From positions 74,147,403-74,211,402 of the forward strand of contig NC_134419.1 of NCBI RefSeq assembly GCF_030867145.1: DNA of 64,000 nt, written 5' to 3'. Positions 25,901-40,900 of this stretch are shown here, piece by piece. Numbering within the stretch: position 1 is the first letter of the stretch; every line of letters starts with the position of its first letter. Both the position numbers and the translations under genes were made by a program. Below the pieces are notes generated by a model. It saw only the letters and a program-made list of their open reading frames with translations, made no database searches and was not told the origin of the DNA. The DNA comes from Opisthocomus hoazin. Its lineage: Eukaryota; Chordata; Aves; Opisthocomiformes; Opisthocomidae.

Positions 25901-28900
25901 TATGCACCCCCAGCCTTTTTGCTGGTGGGGTGGGATAAGGAGCAGAAAAGGCCTTGGTGCTGTGTAAGCACTGTTTTCAGTGGTACCTAAAACATCCCTT
26001 TGCTATCAACACTGTTTTCAGCACAAATCCAGAATATAGTCCCATACTAGCTACTCTGAAGAAAATGAACTCTCCCTCGGCCAACACAAGCACATCCTTT
26101 TAAAGCATTTTTTTATTTTTCTCCTATGGTACAGTGTGAAACCCAATGATGGAAGCCTTAAAAAATATAAGGCTTGAATTCTTAATGCTATATGAAAACC
26201 TGAAAAGTAATTGCTACCTTGGTAGATGACTATTTGAAAATAAAAGGAACACTTAAACTTACTTGTAGTTAAATGTAAGACATTGCTATAAAGTGAAATC
26301 ATGCTGCATTTTACACCTGCTTTAATGTTAAGCCTGTCTCGGATTGCTATAGCTTTTTCCTGTAAAATAAGGTCAGTGCTCTTTTAGTCTTAGTCAGCTG
26401 CAAATTCCTGTTGCTGTAAGAAGTATTTGTTTTGATATATACCAGCTTTGTCTAGAAAGGTTCTTCTGCCAGTAAAGCTGTGGATATGCGTTTACTGACA
26501 GGTAGGAAAGCTGGCCATAAACTCTGCTTCACTCGCTGTGCGCTGTTCTCTTTGCGAATGCTTAGACTCTGCATTTGAAGTATTGCCTGGCAAGATGATC
26601 AATACAGGTAAAGTTTCCAGTGTGTTCCAGGATAGCAGGATGGATTAAGTGCTGAAATGGATCAGATGTTTGTGGTCCCTTGAATAGAAACAGATTAGTC
26701 AAGAGGGCAGTGGTGTACTAGCAATTGGGGAAGAAGGAAATCAGGGACTGGCACACCACTGCACGAGTGTAGGACAGATCCAGTTCTAAGAAATGCGTGG
26801 CTCCATCACTGTAACCCCAAAGTCTCGTTTCTGAGAGTAGTTCAGAGCGCACCTCTCCATCAAATCTATGATCATGTCCTCTTTCCAATTGCAATGCTTC
26901 ATCTTCTTTGAATTTCACCTGATATTTTTGTCCTCATTCTACAGATCTATCCAGCCATCCTTTTTCAGATCTGATGATACGAAGTGGTTCAGACTCTGCC
27001 ATCTCACTTTCTCTTCTCATCCAGGTTGTCTGTGCTGTTCAGCATGTGCTGTTCGTGATGAATGATAGCTGAACTCCAGTAATGACCTCCTTCTGTTGTG
27101 GGGAAAGTGCTCAAAGATTATTTTCAGCATTTTTTTTATGTGTGTGTTATGGGTTTCTTTTGTGGGTTTTTTTGTTTGTAGGTTTTGGTTTTTTTTAAAC
27201 CAAGCACTTAGGTACACAAAGCCCCCGCCCTCCCCAGGAAGTCTCATATAAAAGCCTTGGAGGGGGAAACCTTGTCAGATGCTTTCTGGAATGTGTAGTA
27301 TGTTACGGCAACTGAAGATCCTTGCATGTGTGCTTATTGTGAGGCACTTCCTCTGCTTATGAAAGCTGAGTTGGAACTTTCCCCAGCATGTGACACTTCA
27401 ACAGGTGCCGGCTTGCTGTTGTCAAGTAAATGAAGATGATCAGGTAAAGAGCCTGATATCTGGTCATCTTTCCATGTGTCCTATAGAGCTACTGAATCAA
27501 TTATGCTCATCCAGGCACTCCATTCAGTTGCTGCTTAGGCTAGTGGAAGCATTTTGTTTCCTCTCTGCCTTGTTCAGATGACACCGTCGCAAACGGCTCA
27601 TAGACGATCCTTGTTGTCGATATTCTGGTATTTAGTGATGCAACTGTCCTGTAAACAGACATTTATTTTTCTACCATTAAATGTCTGAAGAAAGATGCAA
27701 TTTCCAGCTATTTATCCTTACTGTTCTGCTGAGTGTTGCTGCTCCCTGGAATTTGCTGACAGTTGTTGAGTGTCCACCATCAAGCTGCAGTCAAAACGAG
27801 AGCTCTGACTGAGATGTCTTGCATAGGTCTCTTGAAACCTGTTATTGTCAGTGGACTCTCACTTGATCGTGTTCAAGTGTAGTTTTATGTAATCCACTAG
27901 CTGAATTACCTAGCACTCTGTAACAGTAACCTGTCTTCATTGCTTATTCTTGTATCAATCTTTGTCAGTTGGAAACTTTATCAGCAGAAGTTGTATAAAT
28001 ATTTAACATTGCTGGACCATTATCTCCAGGCTTAGTAAGAGTACGGTGCTGTGGAAGCTGGGTGAAAGGCACTCCTTCCAGAGTTGATCTGGAACAGGAG
28101 GACTTGTTGCTCTGATTTCTTCTCCACTGCCCCCAGACTATAAGGGTCAGAAAACTTAATGTGAAGCTCTCTTGGCTAACTGGAATCCTCTGTGGGCTTG
28201 TCCTGCTCAGAGCCTTGTTATTAGCTATTGTTGGGAAGAAGTACTGGTGTGTTTCAAAAACATTTAGCACGTACTGACTAATATTGGAAACTTTAAATGC
28301 CTTTTGAAGTATTGAAGTTGCTACCAGTGCACTCTAAAGCTGTCACTAAGCCTATATGCACTTTAATGTCTTGGGCATAGATCCTTAATGTTCTTGAAAG
28401 ATTTGCTTAATGCAAGAATGCTGGAGGAGTTCTAAAATGACCTTGAAAAGTCCCTGTAGTCAGTCTTGAGCTGTCCCTAATTTAGCATTGAAATACCCTT
28501 GCCAAATTGCTGTAACTAGGGATGGGATTTAATTTACTCTTAATCTTGCTGGTTTTATTGCTGGCCTAGTACAGAAGAATTTGTAGGAAAGCTTCTGTGG
28601 CAGGGAAGCGGTCTCACAGAAACCAGCTAGCCAATATTAAGTGGTTTGTTTTTAATTCTTTTTGAAGAATTTTTTTGCCATGAGGGGATTAGATGTACAA
28701 TCTTGACATATCTGTACACTCACATTGGGGATGAAAGTCTACTTAAAGTATCATTTGGTTCTTCCCCAATGCTGAATTTTCTTAAACATTAAGATGGGAG
28801 GGCGGAAAAAACCCCAACCCAAACAACAAAACCTTAATTGAATATCAGAATGCAAGGATATGGTCTCTTTTTTCTGGCCCATCTGAAGGTGACTTGTAAG

Positions 28901-31900
28901 AAAAAGTGGAATAAAAATAGGAATGAAGGAAAAAGATTTTTGGGATGTGTGTGGAGATAAGTTTCTGAAACAGAACATGGCACACTTTCTTCGTACAGAT
29001 GCACAATTAAAATTGTCTCTGCATGATCTTCCCATATAGAGGCAAGCACATCTCTTGCATAAACAGGGTCTCCTTTAAAGAATATTATTTTGTTTTTTGG
29101 TACATATGCACACTAACTGGACAAAATATTAATATAGCCACTCAGTTTCCTTTTGTCAAAATCCCAATGTAGAACGAGTAAAACGTTGTATTATTTTTTG
29201 TTAGAATAAAAAGTAGACACTTTAGTCTACTAAAATGGTAATGGTAGCCTGAGCTGAGATATACTGATCTGCTTTAACAACATTAATTTTTCTTCACTTT
29301 GTAGAAGGACTCTGGCTCCTGATTATTGAAGTCACTGCTGGTAGTACAGTTTGCTAGTTCATACATGTTTTTTAATGGTGTAAGTTCTCATTCAGAAGCT
29401 TTTGATCAGAGACTACTGAGCAAGGTGATCAAGCATTGTAGTGCTACAATATGCTCAGAGTTAATATTGTGTATCTAACTACAACCAAAGCTGGATTCCA
29501 TAACTAGTTCCAGCAACTTCCACTTAACTCCTTCATTGCCACCACATGTTTTTCTGCTACTTGGTCAAAGCACACTCCTATGTGATTTAATGACTGTACT
29601 TGTACCAATTTGGTGTGCTCCTCCAGTGCTGGTTAATTAAAGAACCAACCTAAATACTGCTGGCAAGGTTCCATAGGCTCAGTAAACAGAAGGGGAGTTC
29701 CTTCTCCTTATCACCAGCAAAGGAAAGCTTTCTTTTGTTAGTGTGCCTCTGAATCTCCACAGAAACAATGAATGTTTCAACATCTGAAATATCTTTAATG
29801 AGATGTAACTGCTGCCACTTCTAACTTCATCCTGTCAACAACTTAAAACATTCTTTTGCATGCAACTAATTTTTAAGTTATTTGAGTAACAAGAAATAAG
29901 AAAGTGGTAGCATGGAATTTCTTGGCTAAAATAAAAATACTTGCAAAAAGCAGCATTTATAGTAAGCTTATGCACCGTTTAAGAAAAGTTATTGCAAATG
30001 CACTTGGAGAAACTGTATGCTAGGTTGTTTGGGAAGCGTTAGAGAAGGTAAATGGCAGTGGTGTGCTGACAGTGTTGTAGCAAAAGAGGAGCTAAATTCC
30101 TGTTTTAGTGAGGAATGGGAGGTAATAGCTTATTTTAGATATAGTACTTTAAATTAGTTGTTGCCATCTCCTCTCCTATAGTTCATAAAACACCACAAAT
30201 GAACATTGGAGATGGATGATTTAAAACATGCACTCTTCTGGAATGACATGCAGCTGTAGTGTTCTTCTGTACACACCATACCTCCCACATTGAATAGACA
30301 ATAACTATTTTTTCTTAAAGCTATTCTATGGAACTGCTTTTTTTTAACTGCAGAAGCAAGTACTCTGGGGATTCAGTTATTTAGATATTGCTGGCAATTT
30401 ATAATACGCTGCTTCTGTGGCTATTGAAGCTTTACTGTAGGGCATACTTTATCTGCATAATTACTTCCTGACCATTTTCTTTTTATCTGCTAGGGAATTC
30501 CTGTTTTTTGTCAATGTTCTGTGGCTCTGGCTATAATACAAACAGTTTGAAATGTACACCAAGATGAATTTGAGTACATTTTTAGGAATGATAAAAGGAT
30601 ACAGAACTCGGCTGTATTAAAATCTTAAGTTCTTGTTTACTGCTACCAGGATTTGTTAATATGGGGTAAACTGAAGAGCAGCCAGAGACTTTTTCTTTTT
30701 CAGTTTTCACTAAGGTGTATTTCCTTAGAAATGCCTTTATATTGTGCTTTTCCCCAATGGAATCATATTGATTATTTTGCTGGAGCTCTAGATGGTATCC
30801 TTTCTAAAGAGTCTATGTTTTCTGTGTTGACATACACTGGTGATCACAGAATCACAGAATGGTAGGGGTTGGAAGGGACCCCTGTGGGTCATCTAGTCCA
30901 ACCCTCCTGCTGAAGCAGGGTCACCTACAGTAGGCTGTAGAGGACCTTGTCCAGGTGGGTCTTCAATATCTGCAGAGAAGGAGACTCCACAACCTCCCTG
31001 GGCAGCCTGTGCCAGTGCTCCGTCACCCTCAGAGGGAAGAAATTCTTCCTCATGTTCAGATGGAACTTCCTGTGCTTCAGTTTGTGCCCATTGCCCCTTG
31101 TCCTGTCTCTGGGCACCACTGAAAAGAGTCTGGCCCCGTCCTCCTGACACCCACCCTTGAGATATTTATAAGCATTTATAAGGTCCCCTGGCAGCCTTCT
31201 CTTCTTCAGGCTGAACAAGCCCAGCTCCCTCAGCCTCTCCTCGTAGGAGAGATATTCCAGTCCCCTCACCATCCTCGTAGCCCTCTGCTGGACTCTCTCC
31301 AGTAGCTCTTCATCTTTCTTGTACTGGGGAGCCCAGAACTGGACACAGTACTCCAGATGAGGCCTCCCTAGGGCAGTGTAGAGGGGAAGGAGAACCTCTC
31401 TCGACCTGCTTGCCACACTCTTCTTGATGCATCCCAGGATCCCATTAGCTTTCTTGGCAGCCAGGGCACACTGCTGGCTCATGGTCAACCTGTTGTCCAC
31501 CAGCACTCCCAGGTCCCTCTCCGCAGAACTGCTCTCCAGCAGGTCCACACCAAGCCTGTACTGATGCATGGAGTTGTTCCTCCCCAGGTGCAGGACCCTG
31601 CATTTGCTTTTGTTGAACCTCATCAGGTTCCTCTCTGCCCAACTTTCCAGCCTGTCCAGGTCACACCGAATGGCAGCACAGCCTTCTGGTGTATCTATCA
31701 CACCTCCCAGTTTTGTGTCATCAGCAAACATGCTGAGGGTACATTCTAACTCTTCATCCAGGTTGTTGATGAAGAAGCTGAACAAGGCTGGGCCCAGTAC
31801 TGACCCCTGAAGGACACCACTAGTTACCAGCCTCCAACTAGACTCAGCGCCGCTGATGACAACCCTCTGAGTTCTGCCATTCAGCCAGATCTCAATCCAC

Positions 31901-34900
31901 TTCACCGACCACTTATGCAGCCCGCACTTCCTCAGCTTCCCTAGGAGGATGTCATGGGAGACTGTGTCGAAAGCCTTGCTGAAGTCCGGGTAGACAACAT
32001 CCACTGCTCTCCCCTCATCTACCCAGCCAGTCATGTCATCGTAGAAAGCTATCAGATTGTTCAAGCTTGATTTCCCCTTGGTGAATCCATGCTGACTACT
32101 CCTGATAACCTTCTTTTCTTCCACTTGCTTCATGATGGCCTCCAGGATAAGCTGCTCCATCACCTTTCCCGGGATGGAGGTGAGGCTGACCAGACTGTAG
32201 CTCCCTGGGTCCTCCTCCTTGCCCTTTTTGAAGATTGGAGTGACATTTGCCTTTCTCCAGTCCTCGGGCACCTCTCCTGTCCTCCAGGACCTCTCAAAAA
32301 TGATGGAGAGTGGCTCAGCAATGACATCTGCCAGCTCCCTCAGCACTCGTGGGTGCATTCCATCGGGGCCCATGGATTTGTGGACATCCAGATCGCTTAA
32401 GTGATCCCTCACACAGTTGTCCTCGACCAAGGGAAAGCCGTCCTCTCTGTAGGCTTCTTCTCTTACCTCCGGGGCCTGGGATTCCTGAGGGCCAGTCTTA
32501 GCACTGAAGACTGAAGCAAAGAAGGCATTCAGTAGCTCTGCCTTCTCCGCATCCTCCATCACCAGGACACCCGCCTCATTCAGCAGCGGCCCCACATTGT
32601 CCCTAGCCTTCCTTTTGCTGCTGATGTAGTTGAAGAAGCCCTTCTTGTTGTTTTTGACATCCCTTGCCAATTTCAATTCCAGGTGGGCTTTGGCCTTCCT
32701 CTTCACATCCCTGCACACTCTGACCACATTCCTGTACTCTTCCCAAGTGGCCTGCCCCTCTTTCCACATTCCATGGACCTTTCTCTTCCACCTGATCTCC
32801 GCTAGAAGCTCCTCGTTTAACCATGCAGGTCTTCTGCCTCCTTTGCTAGATTTCTTTCTCAGGGGGATGCACCGCTCCTGAGCATGGAGGAAGTGATGTT
32901 TAAACAGCGACCAGCACTCTTGGACCCCCCTGCCTTCGAGAGCCTTGGCCCACGGGATTCCTCCCAGTAGCTCCTTGAAGAGGGCAAAGTCAGCCCTCCT
33001 GAGGTCCAAGGTTTTGATCCTGCTTATCGCCCTGCTTCCTCCACGCAGGATCCTGAACTCGACCATTTCATGGTCACTGCAGCCGAGTCTACCTCCAACC
33101 TTCGCATCCTCCACCTCCTTGTTTGTTAACACAAGGTCCAGCAGAGCGCCTTTCCTTGTTGGTTCCTCCACCACTTGCATCAGAAAGTTATCATCGATGC
33201 TCTGTAGGAACCTCCTGGATTGCGCCTGCCTAGCTGTATGGTCTTCCCAGCTGATGTCAGGGTGGTTGAAGTCCCCCATGAGAACCAGGGCCTGTGATTG
33301 TGAGGCTGCTTGCAGCTGCCTGTAGAAGGCCTCATCAACCTCCTCCTCCTGGTCAGGTGGCCTGTAGTACACACCCACCATAATGTCACCCTTATGAGCC
33401 TGTCCCTGAATTCTAACCCACAAGCTTTCAACTCGTTCCTCATTTGCCCCCAGGCCAAGCTCAATGCATTCCAGTTGCTCCCTCACATATAGAGCAACTC
33501 CCCCACCTCTCCTTGTTGGTCTGTCTTTCCTAAAGAGTCTGTAGCCATCCATGACAGCATGCCAGTCATGCGAGTTGTCCCACCACGTTTCTGTGATGGC
33601 GACCAAGTCGTAGCCGTCCTGCTGTATAATGGCTTCCAGCTCCTCCTGTTTATTGCCCATGCTACGTGCATTGGTGTAAACACACTTGCGCTGGGCTGTC
33701 AGTCTCACCCCTGACTCTGGCACACCAAGCCTAGGCTCATCCCTAGTGAGGTGGTCCATGACCCCTTCCCCCTTCGAACCTAGTTTAAAGCCCTCTCAAT
33801 GAGCCCTGCCAGCTCGTGGCCAAGAATCCTTTTTCCCCTTTGAGATAGCTGCGATCCACCTGTCGCCAGCAGGCCCGGTGCTGTGTACACCTCCCCATGA
33901 TCAAAGAAGCCAAAATTTGACCGATGGCACCAGTCCCTGAGCCACCTGTTAACCAGGTGAGTTTTCCTGCCCCTTTCAGTGCTGCTCCCTGCCACTGATG
34001 GGATGGAGGAAAACACCACGTGCGCCCCTGATCCCTCAACCAGTTGCCCCAGGGCCCTGACGTCCCTTTTGATGGCCTTGGGACTTCTTTCTGCTATCTC
34101 CTCCCCGCCAACCTGCATTACCAAGAGGGGGTATGATCTCCTCATAGGAGTCAGCTGTGTGGCTAACCTTCTCTAGGTGGGAGTAGATGCTGTATATTGT
34201 GTTCAAAGGCATAATGCATGACACGATCTACTGTCACAAGTGTGGAAGTGTAGTTAAGTCTGCCATGGCAGGCTTTTAATGTCTGTATACGACCTCTTCA
34301 GTCAAAGTCAGTTGGCTGCTTCTCAGTTGGGTGAAATGGTGAGTGTATATGTGTGTGTCCGAGACCTGCTGTGCCAGTTCCGTCTCTCAACAGAACTTTC
34401 ACTTTTGACTCATAAAAGCCCAGCATACTACGAGCATGCTACTGATCTAACCGAGGGGTTAAAATTGAGGAAGCTGGTGTCTGGCCACTATTCAGCAGTC
34501 AGTGGGAATGTTTGTTGTTCTGTTTCCCTGTCTCTCTAAAGTATTGAAGCTATAATTGCAAATGTTGTAGATGGAATGTGTGCATGGAATGCACCTGTTA
34601 CCAAGATCTTCATTAATCTTTGCCTCGTGAGTTTCTACACCACTTAGCTGCATAGACTTCAGGAATGATGTTGTGAAGCTTTAAACTTACATGAGCTGCT
34701 TTAGGATGCAGTCTGTGTTTGCTCACCAGATTTCTTTACTCATGAATCTTGTATTCAGATGTTACCCATGTCTGTCTTAAGTGCTGTTTTATATGCAACA
34801 AAAGGTACAAAGAGAAAAAAGCTTAGCTTGCTGTCTCGGCTCCAGCTATTCTTCTCAGATTGTACTGCCATTAGTGACACTGGTGGGAATGTGCACCATA

Positions 34901-37900
34901 GCCTAATTGCTGTATCTGAAGCAATGGTAACTTTACCTCTACTGGATAAGTCTATGAAATAACCTCCTTCTTATATTAAGAGATGGAATAAGTATTGGTT
35001 TTTAGAGTGTTTTTTTTAATTGCAATGCATAATAACAAAACATAGCAATAGTGAATCATAATTCACTGGAGTCTTCTAGTCAAATGGTTCCTGGCAGGGG
35101 TTTTACACTGGGGAGAAGCTTCCAGCGGACTAATCAAAGTAAATGCCTGACAGACAAATCAAAGCATCTACTAATCTTTCTCCAGATTTACCGTGGTGGC
35201 TACTTTTAATTCGCCAGAAAGCATTGATTGGCAAACTTCCAGGAGACCATGAGGTTTACAAAATAACAAAAATTGCAGTGATTCCACTTTCTGAAACAGA
35301 ACCTCAGGATCTGGAATTAGAGGTATGACTGTCTTCAATGAATTCTGACTTTGCCCCCTCTGCTTCAGTGAAATTTAAATGTGAAATGTAGTTAAACACA
35401 TGCCTCGCCTCTTTTTGCTGGTGTATGCAGACATATTGAACATTTTGTGCTTTTTACATGTGTTTGATTAATTTTTTTTTAATGGAAATCACAAGTTATG
35501 CTCAGCAGGTAAATGACAACAAAACTATACCCAAGTTTCATAAAGATCCTTGAAAATATCACACGAGTGAAATTTTCTTAGTGTAACTGAGCAACAGATC
35601 ATTTGAGAACAGACCTGAAGCCACTGGAATCATCTAAATGGACAAATGTGTAGACTAGGACAGGAACCTTGGGGTTTTTTTGCAAAAAAAAAAAAAAAAA
35701 CCACAAACCAACTCTCCTGATTACCTCCTGATGACTAGAATGGTAAGACGTTAGTAAATCCTGGTACTCCAAGATGATGTACACTGTCGTTAGTAGACTT
35801 TTGGGAGAACAATTCTGTCTTCAGGCTTCTTTTTTGAGTGTGTGTGGCAGAGGGGATGATGATGGGGGGACAGAATGACTTGTGGTAGTCTCTGTGGTGC
35901 CTGTATGACAGCATGAGAGTCCTTCACTGAAGAGGGAAAGAGTAACATGGAATCTCCAAAGCTTTGGTGGGACTCTGGGAGCATGAAGAGCTGCTGAAGA
36001 ACTGCTTCAGATTCTAGGCATTAGAAACTCCCAGGGTCTGGGATACAAGAATATGACTGGAAATCTAGATGTAATAGCTTCCTGTTCTTAATTGTGTAGA
36101 TGACAACATGGCTCATCTGCTAGGTGCTTCTGTGCCTAGAAGCCTGTACAAGAGCTCAGATGTGCAATGCCCCCTCCTGAGTACTTCGGCTCTTTTACTC
36201 CTGAGGTTATCCCTGAATATCTCTGATAGGGCTTCATGTGTGTCGTTTGGGGAAGAAGCTGTCGTATCTTTGCCCTCTGAATCAGGAGAGAGTATATTTT
36301 TTAATGGTTGCTCTTGCTTGCATCCTGTTTTGGAATCTTAAATGTATAACTTGGCTTCAAGGGAAACCCTTACCTTAAATGTTCCTGAATTTTTTCCGAA
36401 AGAGAATGGATAATGAAAAAACAGTGCAAGTGAGTAATACTAACTTACACTGTAGTTTGGGTGGGAAGTTGAGGTGGGTCTGGATGCTCAGGTCATGTCA
36501 AATTGAGGCAGACATTCTCACAATCGGAGGAGAAAATGCCTTTTATAAAAAAGAGGGAGAATTATGCTGTAGATGGAAACCTGCATGTTCCCCCTGTATT
36601 TCGGAGTGTCTCCCCTAGATTAGTGGACACTGCATTCTTGCTTTTGTAGACTTTAATTAAAATTTCCTTGAACTTTTTAAAGAGTATTTAAGTATTGTCT
36701 TTAATTCACTATCATTATTTAGCTTTGTAAAAAGCATCATTTTGGGATAAATAAGCCAGAGAAGATTACACAGTCCCCAGATGACACCAAATTTCTGCTG
36801 AAGACCCTTACTCAAATTAAATCAAATGTGTCTGCTCCAAATAAAAAGAAGGTAAAGCTTACTACTGTTCTCTTGTTTTTTTTCCAAAATGTTTAGTTAA
36901 TAATTCCAAGGTTGTGGTGGATGATCAAAGGGAGTACTAAGACTTAAAAAGAACTGGTGAAAAACTGCAGAATGTGCAACTACTCTGTCTTGAAGTTCCC
37001 TTTAGTTTTTAGTTATTTAACTGTGGCTCTTCTATGATTTTTCATTCTGTAATTATATAATTATATATAATATATATATTATATATATATAATGGCAGAA
37101 TTACTAATAGAGTGCCTTTAGCTTCTAGTGGGATTCTAAACTACAAATTGCTCTGCATAAGCATCTCTTATAATATAGAATTGGAGACAAAATTTGGTGC
37201 ACAGTTCCTCAGAGAACACCATACAATCTTATAAAAATGCTTTTAACACAGTAATGGCTTGGATTAGAAAGTCCAAACAATATTTATTAAAATTGGAGCA
37301 TATAGGTGCAATATTTCTTAGAAACTGTTGAGATTGAAACATACTACTTGAACGGAAGCTCCGAAAGTTTCAGTCTGACTGCTTTGAATGCCCTTACCGT
37401 TAAAAGTAATATTAGAAATTTTTGAGGATGCTGGACCTTCTGTTCATCTCTGCTAGGAATTTTAAGATCTTGCTACTCAGTGGCAAAATGTTTGTCCTAC
37501 AAGGTTAGAAATGGCACTTAGCTAATATGGATGGAATCTTTTTCAATCAGAGAAAGACATAAGAAAGCCATTACTTTTCTTTCAGATTAAAGAAAGCAAA
37601 GAGAAAGAGAAACTGGAGAAGAGATTATTGGAGGAGTTGTTCAAAATGTTCATGGATTCAGACTCCTTTTACTACAGCCTGACCTATGACCTAACAAATT
37701 CTGTGCAGAGGCAGAGTGCGTGTGAGAAAACTAACTTACCACTGTGGCGAAAAGTAAGTGTGGGGTTGTTTTTTTTGGGGGGTGGGGTGTGCTGTTCAGT
37801 AGTGTAGGTGGTCCAAACTTGGCTGGTCCCATTCCCTGCTGGTGTAATCTACAGCGACTGAAGGTCTTGCCCTGTAGCCACCTTCAGTGCAAGGAAATGA

Positions 37901-40900
37901 ACAAAAGTCTCCAGCAGCATATCTTGTACTGAGCTGTTATATTCAAAAGCAGTCAACAGTAGACTTGTATGTACAGTTGTAGTAAATAACACCGGTGTCT
38001 TTACCAAAGATACTGCCAAACCTTAATTAAAATATTGCAAAAACTGCCCTTTTTGTTTTAAACAGGTTGATGACAGATTCTTTTGGAACAAACACATGAT
38101 TGAAGATCTCCTCAGCGCTGATGTGAGTCTTATTTGTAACAATAACATAAATTAAGAGAACTGTTCTTTAGTTTTAGTTGAAATGTTTACTTAAGGCCTC
38201 ATAGCAGTTTACTTAAAAACCTGCTTGGCAGACAGGTCAGGATCAGGGCCGTGCCTTTTGAAGCTGAGCAGCTGGCGTTACCAACTTCTTCCAGCAGACT
38301 TCTAGTTAGCCTGTGACCATTGTTAGTGAATGCACATCAACTGAATTTAGAATTTTGTTACAATAAAACAATGCAGAATAATGTGATATGTGATGTTTGT
38401 GCTGATTTCTGAAGGTAAACTTCAGATGTACTCATCTGAGAAATGGTTTTATCCCTGGTCAGAGCTGAACTTGATAAGGAGGAGGAGCCAGAAAAGAAGG
38501 AAACTCCGAATTCCAAAATTTTCTGGAGAGAAGATTTTTGTCTTCCTAAATGGAGAATACTGTTTTTCTTCCTGAACAGAGTAGCTGTTCAATGTAACAA
38601 TAGTGTAGAACAAGCTATTCTGAACAGCTATTCAGAACAGATAAAGCATTTACCTGGCTAATTAGCATATAAACATAGAACGACCACTCTTTTTCTTCAG
38701 TCTATCATCTCACTTCATTTTTAAATGAACCTCGTAGACAAAGGACTGAGTTACTAACCACTATACGCCAGTTTAGGCCAAGTCTTAGGTTCTTTTAAAG
38801 ATGAGAGCAGACATCTTACATTATGCTCTGTGTCTGTTTCGTTAATAATTGTATGTACTCTAGTGGTTATAGTCAGAGCTGGGTAAACCTAGATGCTCTG
38901 TGAAAAGTTGTGTATAATGCAGGAGTTTAACTGGTTATATTTTTCAGGTTCTAAGATATAAATGGATAACCTTGATTTAATAGGGAATTGGATCTCAATT
39001 CTGTTTGAGAAGTTGAGGTTTTAGGATGACAAAGTACTAATGTGCAGGGCCCTGAACCAGTTGGCTTGGGTACTAAGTTGGCCCATATAAAGCTTAAGCT
39101 AATATGTTTTGCTGAAAACAGGCTAACACCACTACACACACCACTACACTTCAAAATTTTTAACTGTCTACCTGTATAAACGTAATATGGTATATGTCCA
39201 CATAGAGACTGTAAAACTACCTTAAAGCAGAAACTAGGTAACAAGGTACTTCTATTTCCTGCTGTATCTGACCTGACTATCCTTGTCTTTGACTTGAGAA
39301 GTCACTACTTTAAGCTTCTAATGTGCTTAAACATCAGATGTAACATTGTATTGAAAACATTGGGGAAACTGGAAAAGAAGCTTTCCAATATTGTAGGGTT
39401 TTCTTCTGTCCCTAGGTAGCTGGGAGTAGAGGAGGGCTTTTTGCTTTGCCTTGATTCAGCTTGCTTCATCCCCATAGAAAAATCTTTGGTTGCTTTCTCT
39501 TTCTCTTCCTGATTTAAAAGCCTTATGACTAATGGAGGAAAAACGCTGATACCTCTTACAGAAACAACAAGGATGTGGCAAAAATGTCTTAAAACCTGAA
39601 AAGCATGTGAAGCAATTGTTTATAAACATGAGAAATGGCAGAAATAATTGTAGGTAATGTAGAACAAACAGGAATGTAAATGTTTTTTGTAACCTTCAGA
39701 ATGCTGAAGTGGACTTCTGGATTGTACCCATCATACAAGGATTTGTGCAAATTGAAGAGCTTGTAGTAAACTATAGTGAATCTTCTGATGATGATAAGAG
39801 CAGTCCTGAAACTCCTCCTCAGGAATCAACTTGTATAGATGACATTCATCCAACATTTCTGGTGGCACTTATTTCACGCCGGAGTCGGCACAGAGCTGGT
39901 AGGCAAACATAGTTCAAGGTATTGGGATTGTTCCTGAACACTGGAGAGGGATGTAGAAGGTGAAACTTGAGTGCTATGTTGTTCAGCAGATGATCAGCTC
40001 TTGTCAAAGTATGTGCTGCAGCCTCTTCTGCTTTTAGGAGGAAAAGAAAAGGCTATAGTGCATACAGCACTACAGAGCTGTTACTTAGTGGTTGTTAATG
40101 AGCTTCATTAATCTCTTGAGCACTGAATGCATCTTTGGAGGTCACAGTTCTGAGATAAAGGTCCATCTTTGCAGAGAACACCTTCGTCAGGACCTTGCAT
40201 ACAGCTCTGTCCTGATATATTTCATTAGGCCTGGGTGGGAGTTAAATATTCAAAGGTATTTGAAAAAACCTTCAAAGGGCTTTGGCAGCAGCTGAATAGG
40301 GACTTGAAAAGGCACGTGTGTGTGCATGCTTGCATCCCAAGTAATGTTAATGTAGGGCCAAAGTGTGAAATAAGAACCCTGCTTTCATCTTGCACCTTAT
40401 TTTACTTATTCTAATAGTAGCAAGGTGAACAAAAATTATTCCCTGTCCTTAGGAGCACAGAAAGAAAAGTGGACACTTTACACTTCAGTAGGTCCTGTTC
40501 AACTCTAAGCCCTTTCAGTCTATCCGATTTTTTTTTTTAAGGTATTCTCCGCCATGTCCAACTCGTTTCCTACACGGTTGGGTTTTAATGTGTCAAAAAA
40601 TAAAAATAAAAAAAAATGGGCTTACCATTGATATGGGACTGGCCTTTGTACGACAGCTTGCTTCAATGCATTTAATTGTGTTCCCAGGAAAATTATTTGT
40701 CAGAACAACTTGGAGTAAATACTTGAGGGTTTCAGGGTCGTTTCTAGTTTGCAGTATACCTTTTACTCAATTGTTCTACAGATACAGAAACTGAATCGCA
40801 GAGGGCAAATTTCTTCTTGATTCTGTCTTACTATTAATGACACTGTGCTCATCGAATTGCTAGTCCAGAGTATAAACTGTGTAGAACTTTCTCCCTTGAC

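Larger units (their letters stand above)
30843..34185 (-). mobile_element. CR1 LINE, about 3.3 kb, nearly intact, antisense in INPP5F intron 2
   Basis: The element reads on the minus strand: the C-terminal part of ORF1, the whole of ORF2, a short 3' UTR and the terminal repeat (ATTCTGTG units; plus strand ATCACAGAATCACAGAAT at 30843-30860). It is 5'-truncated within ORF1 near 34.18 kb, usual for CR1, and shows no target-site duplication that I could see. ORF2 has no stop or frameshift, suggesting a fairly young insertion. Confidence 0.93.
25167..35185 (+). other. INPP5F: INPP5F intron 2 (10.0 kb)
   Basis: Holds a solo LTR (25.5-26.1 kb) and a 3.3-kb antisense CR1 (30.84-34.18 kb). Together these explain about 4 kb. 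I recognise nothing in the remaining 26.1-30.8 kb and 34.2-35.2 kb. Confidence 0.85.
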
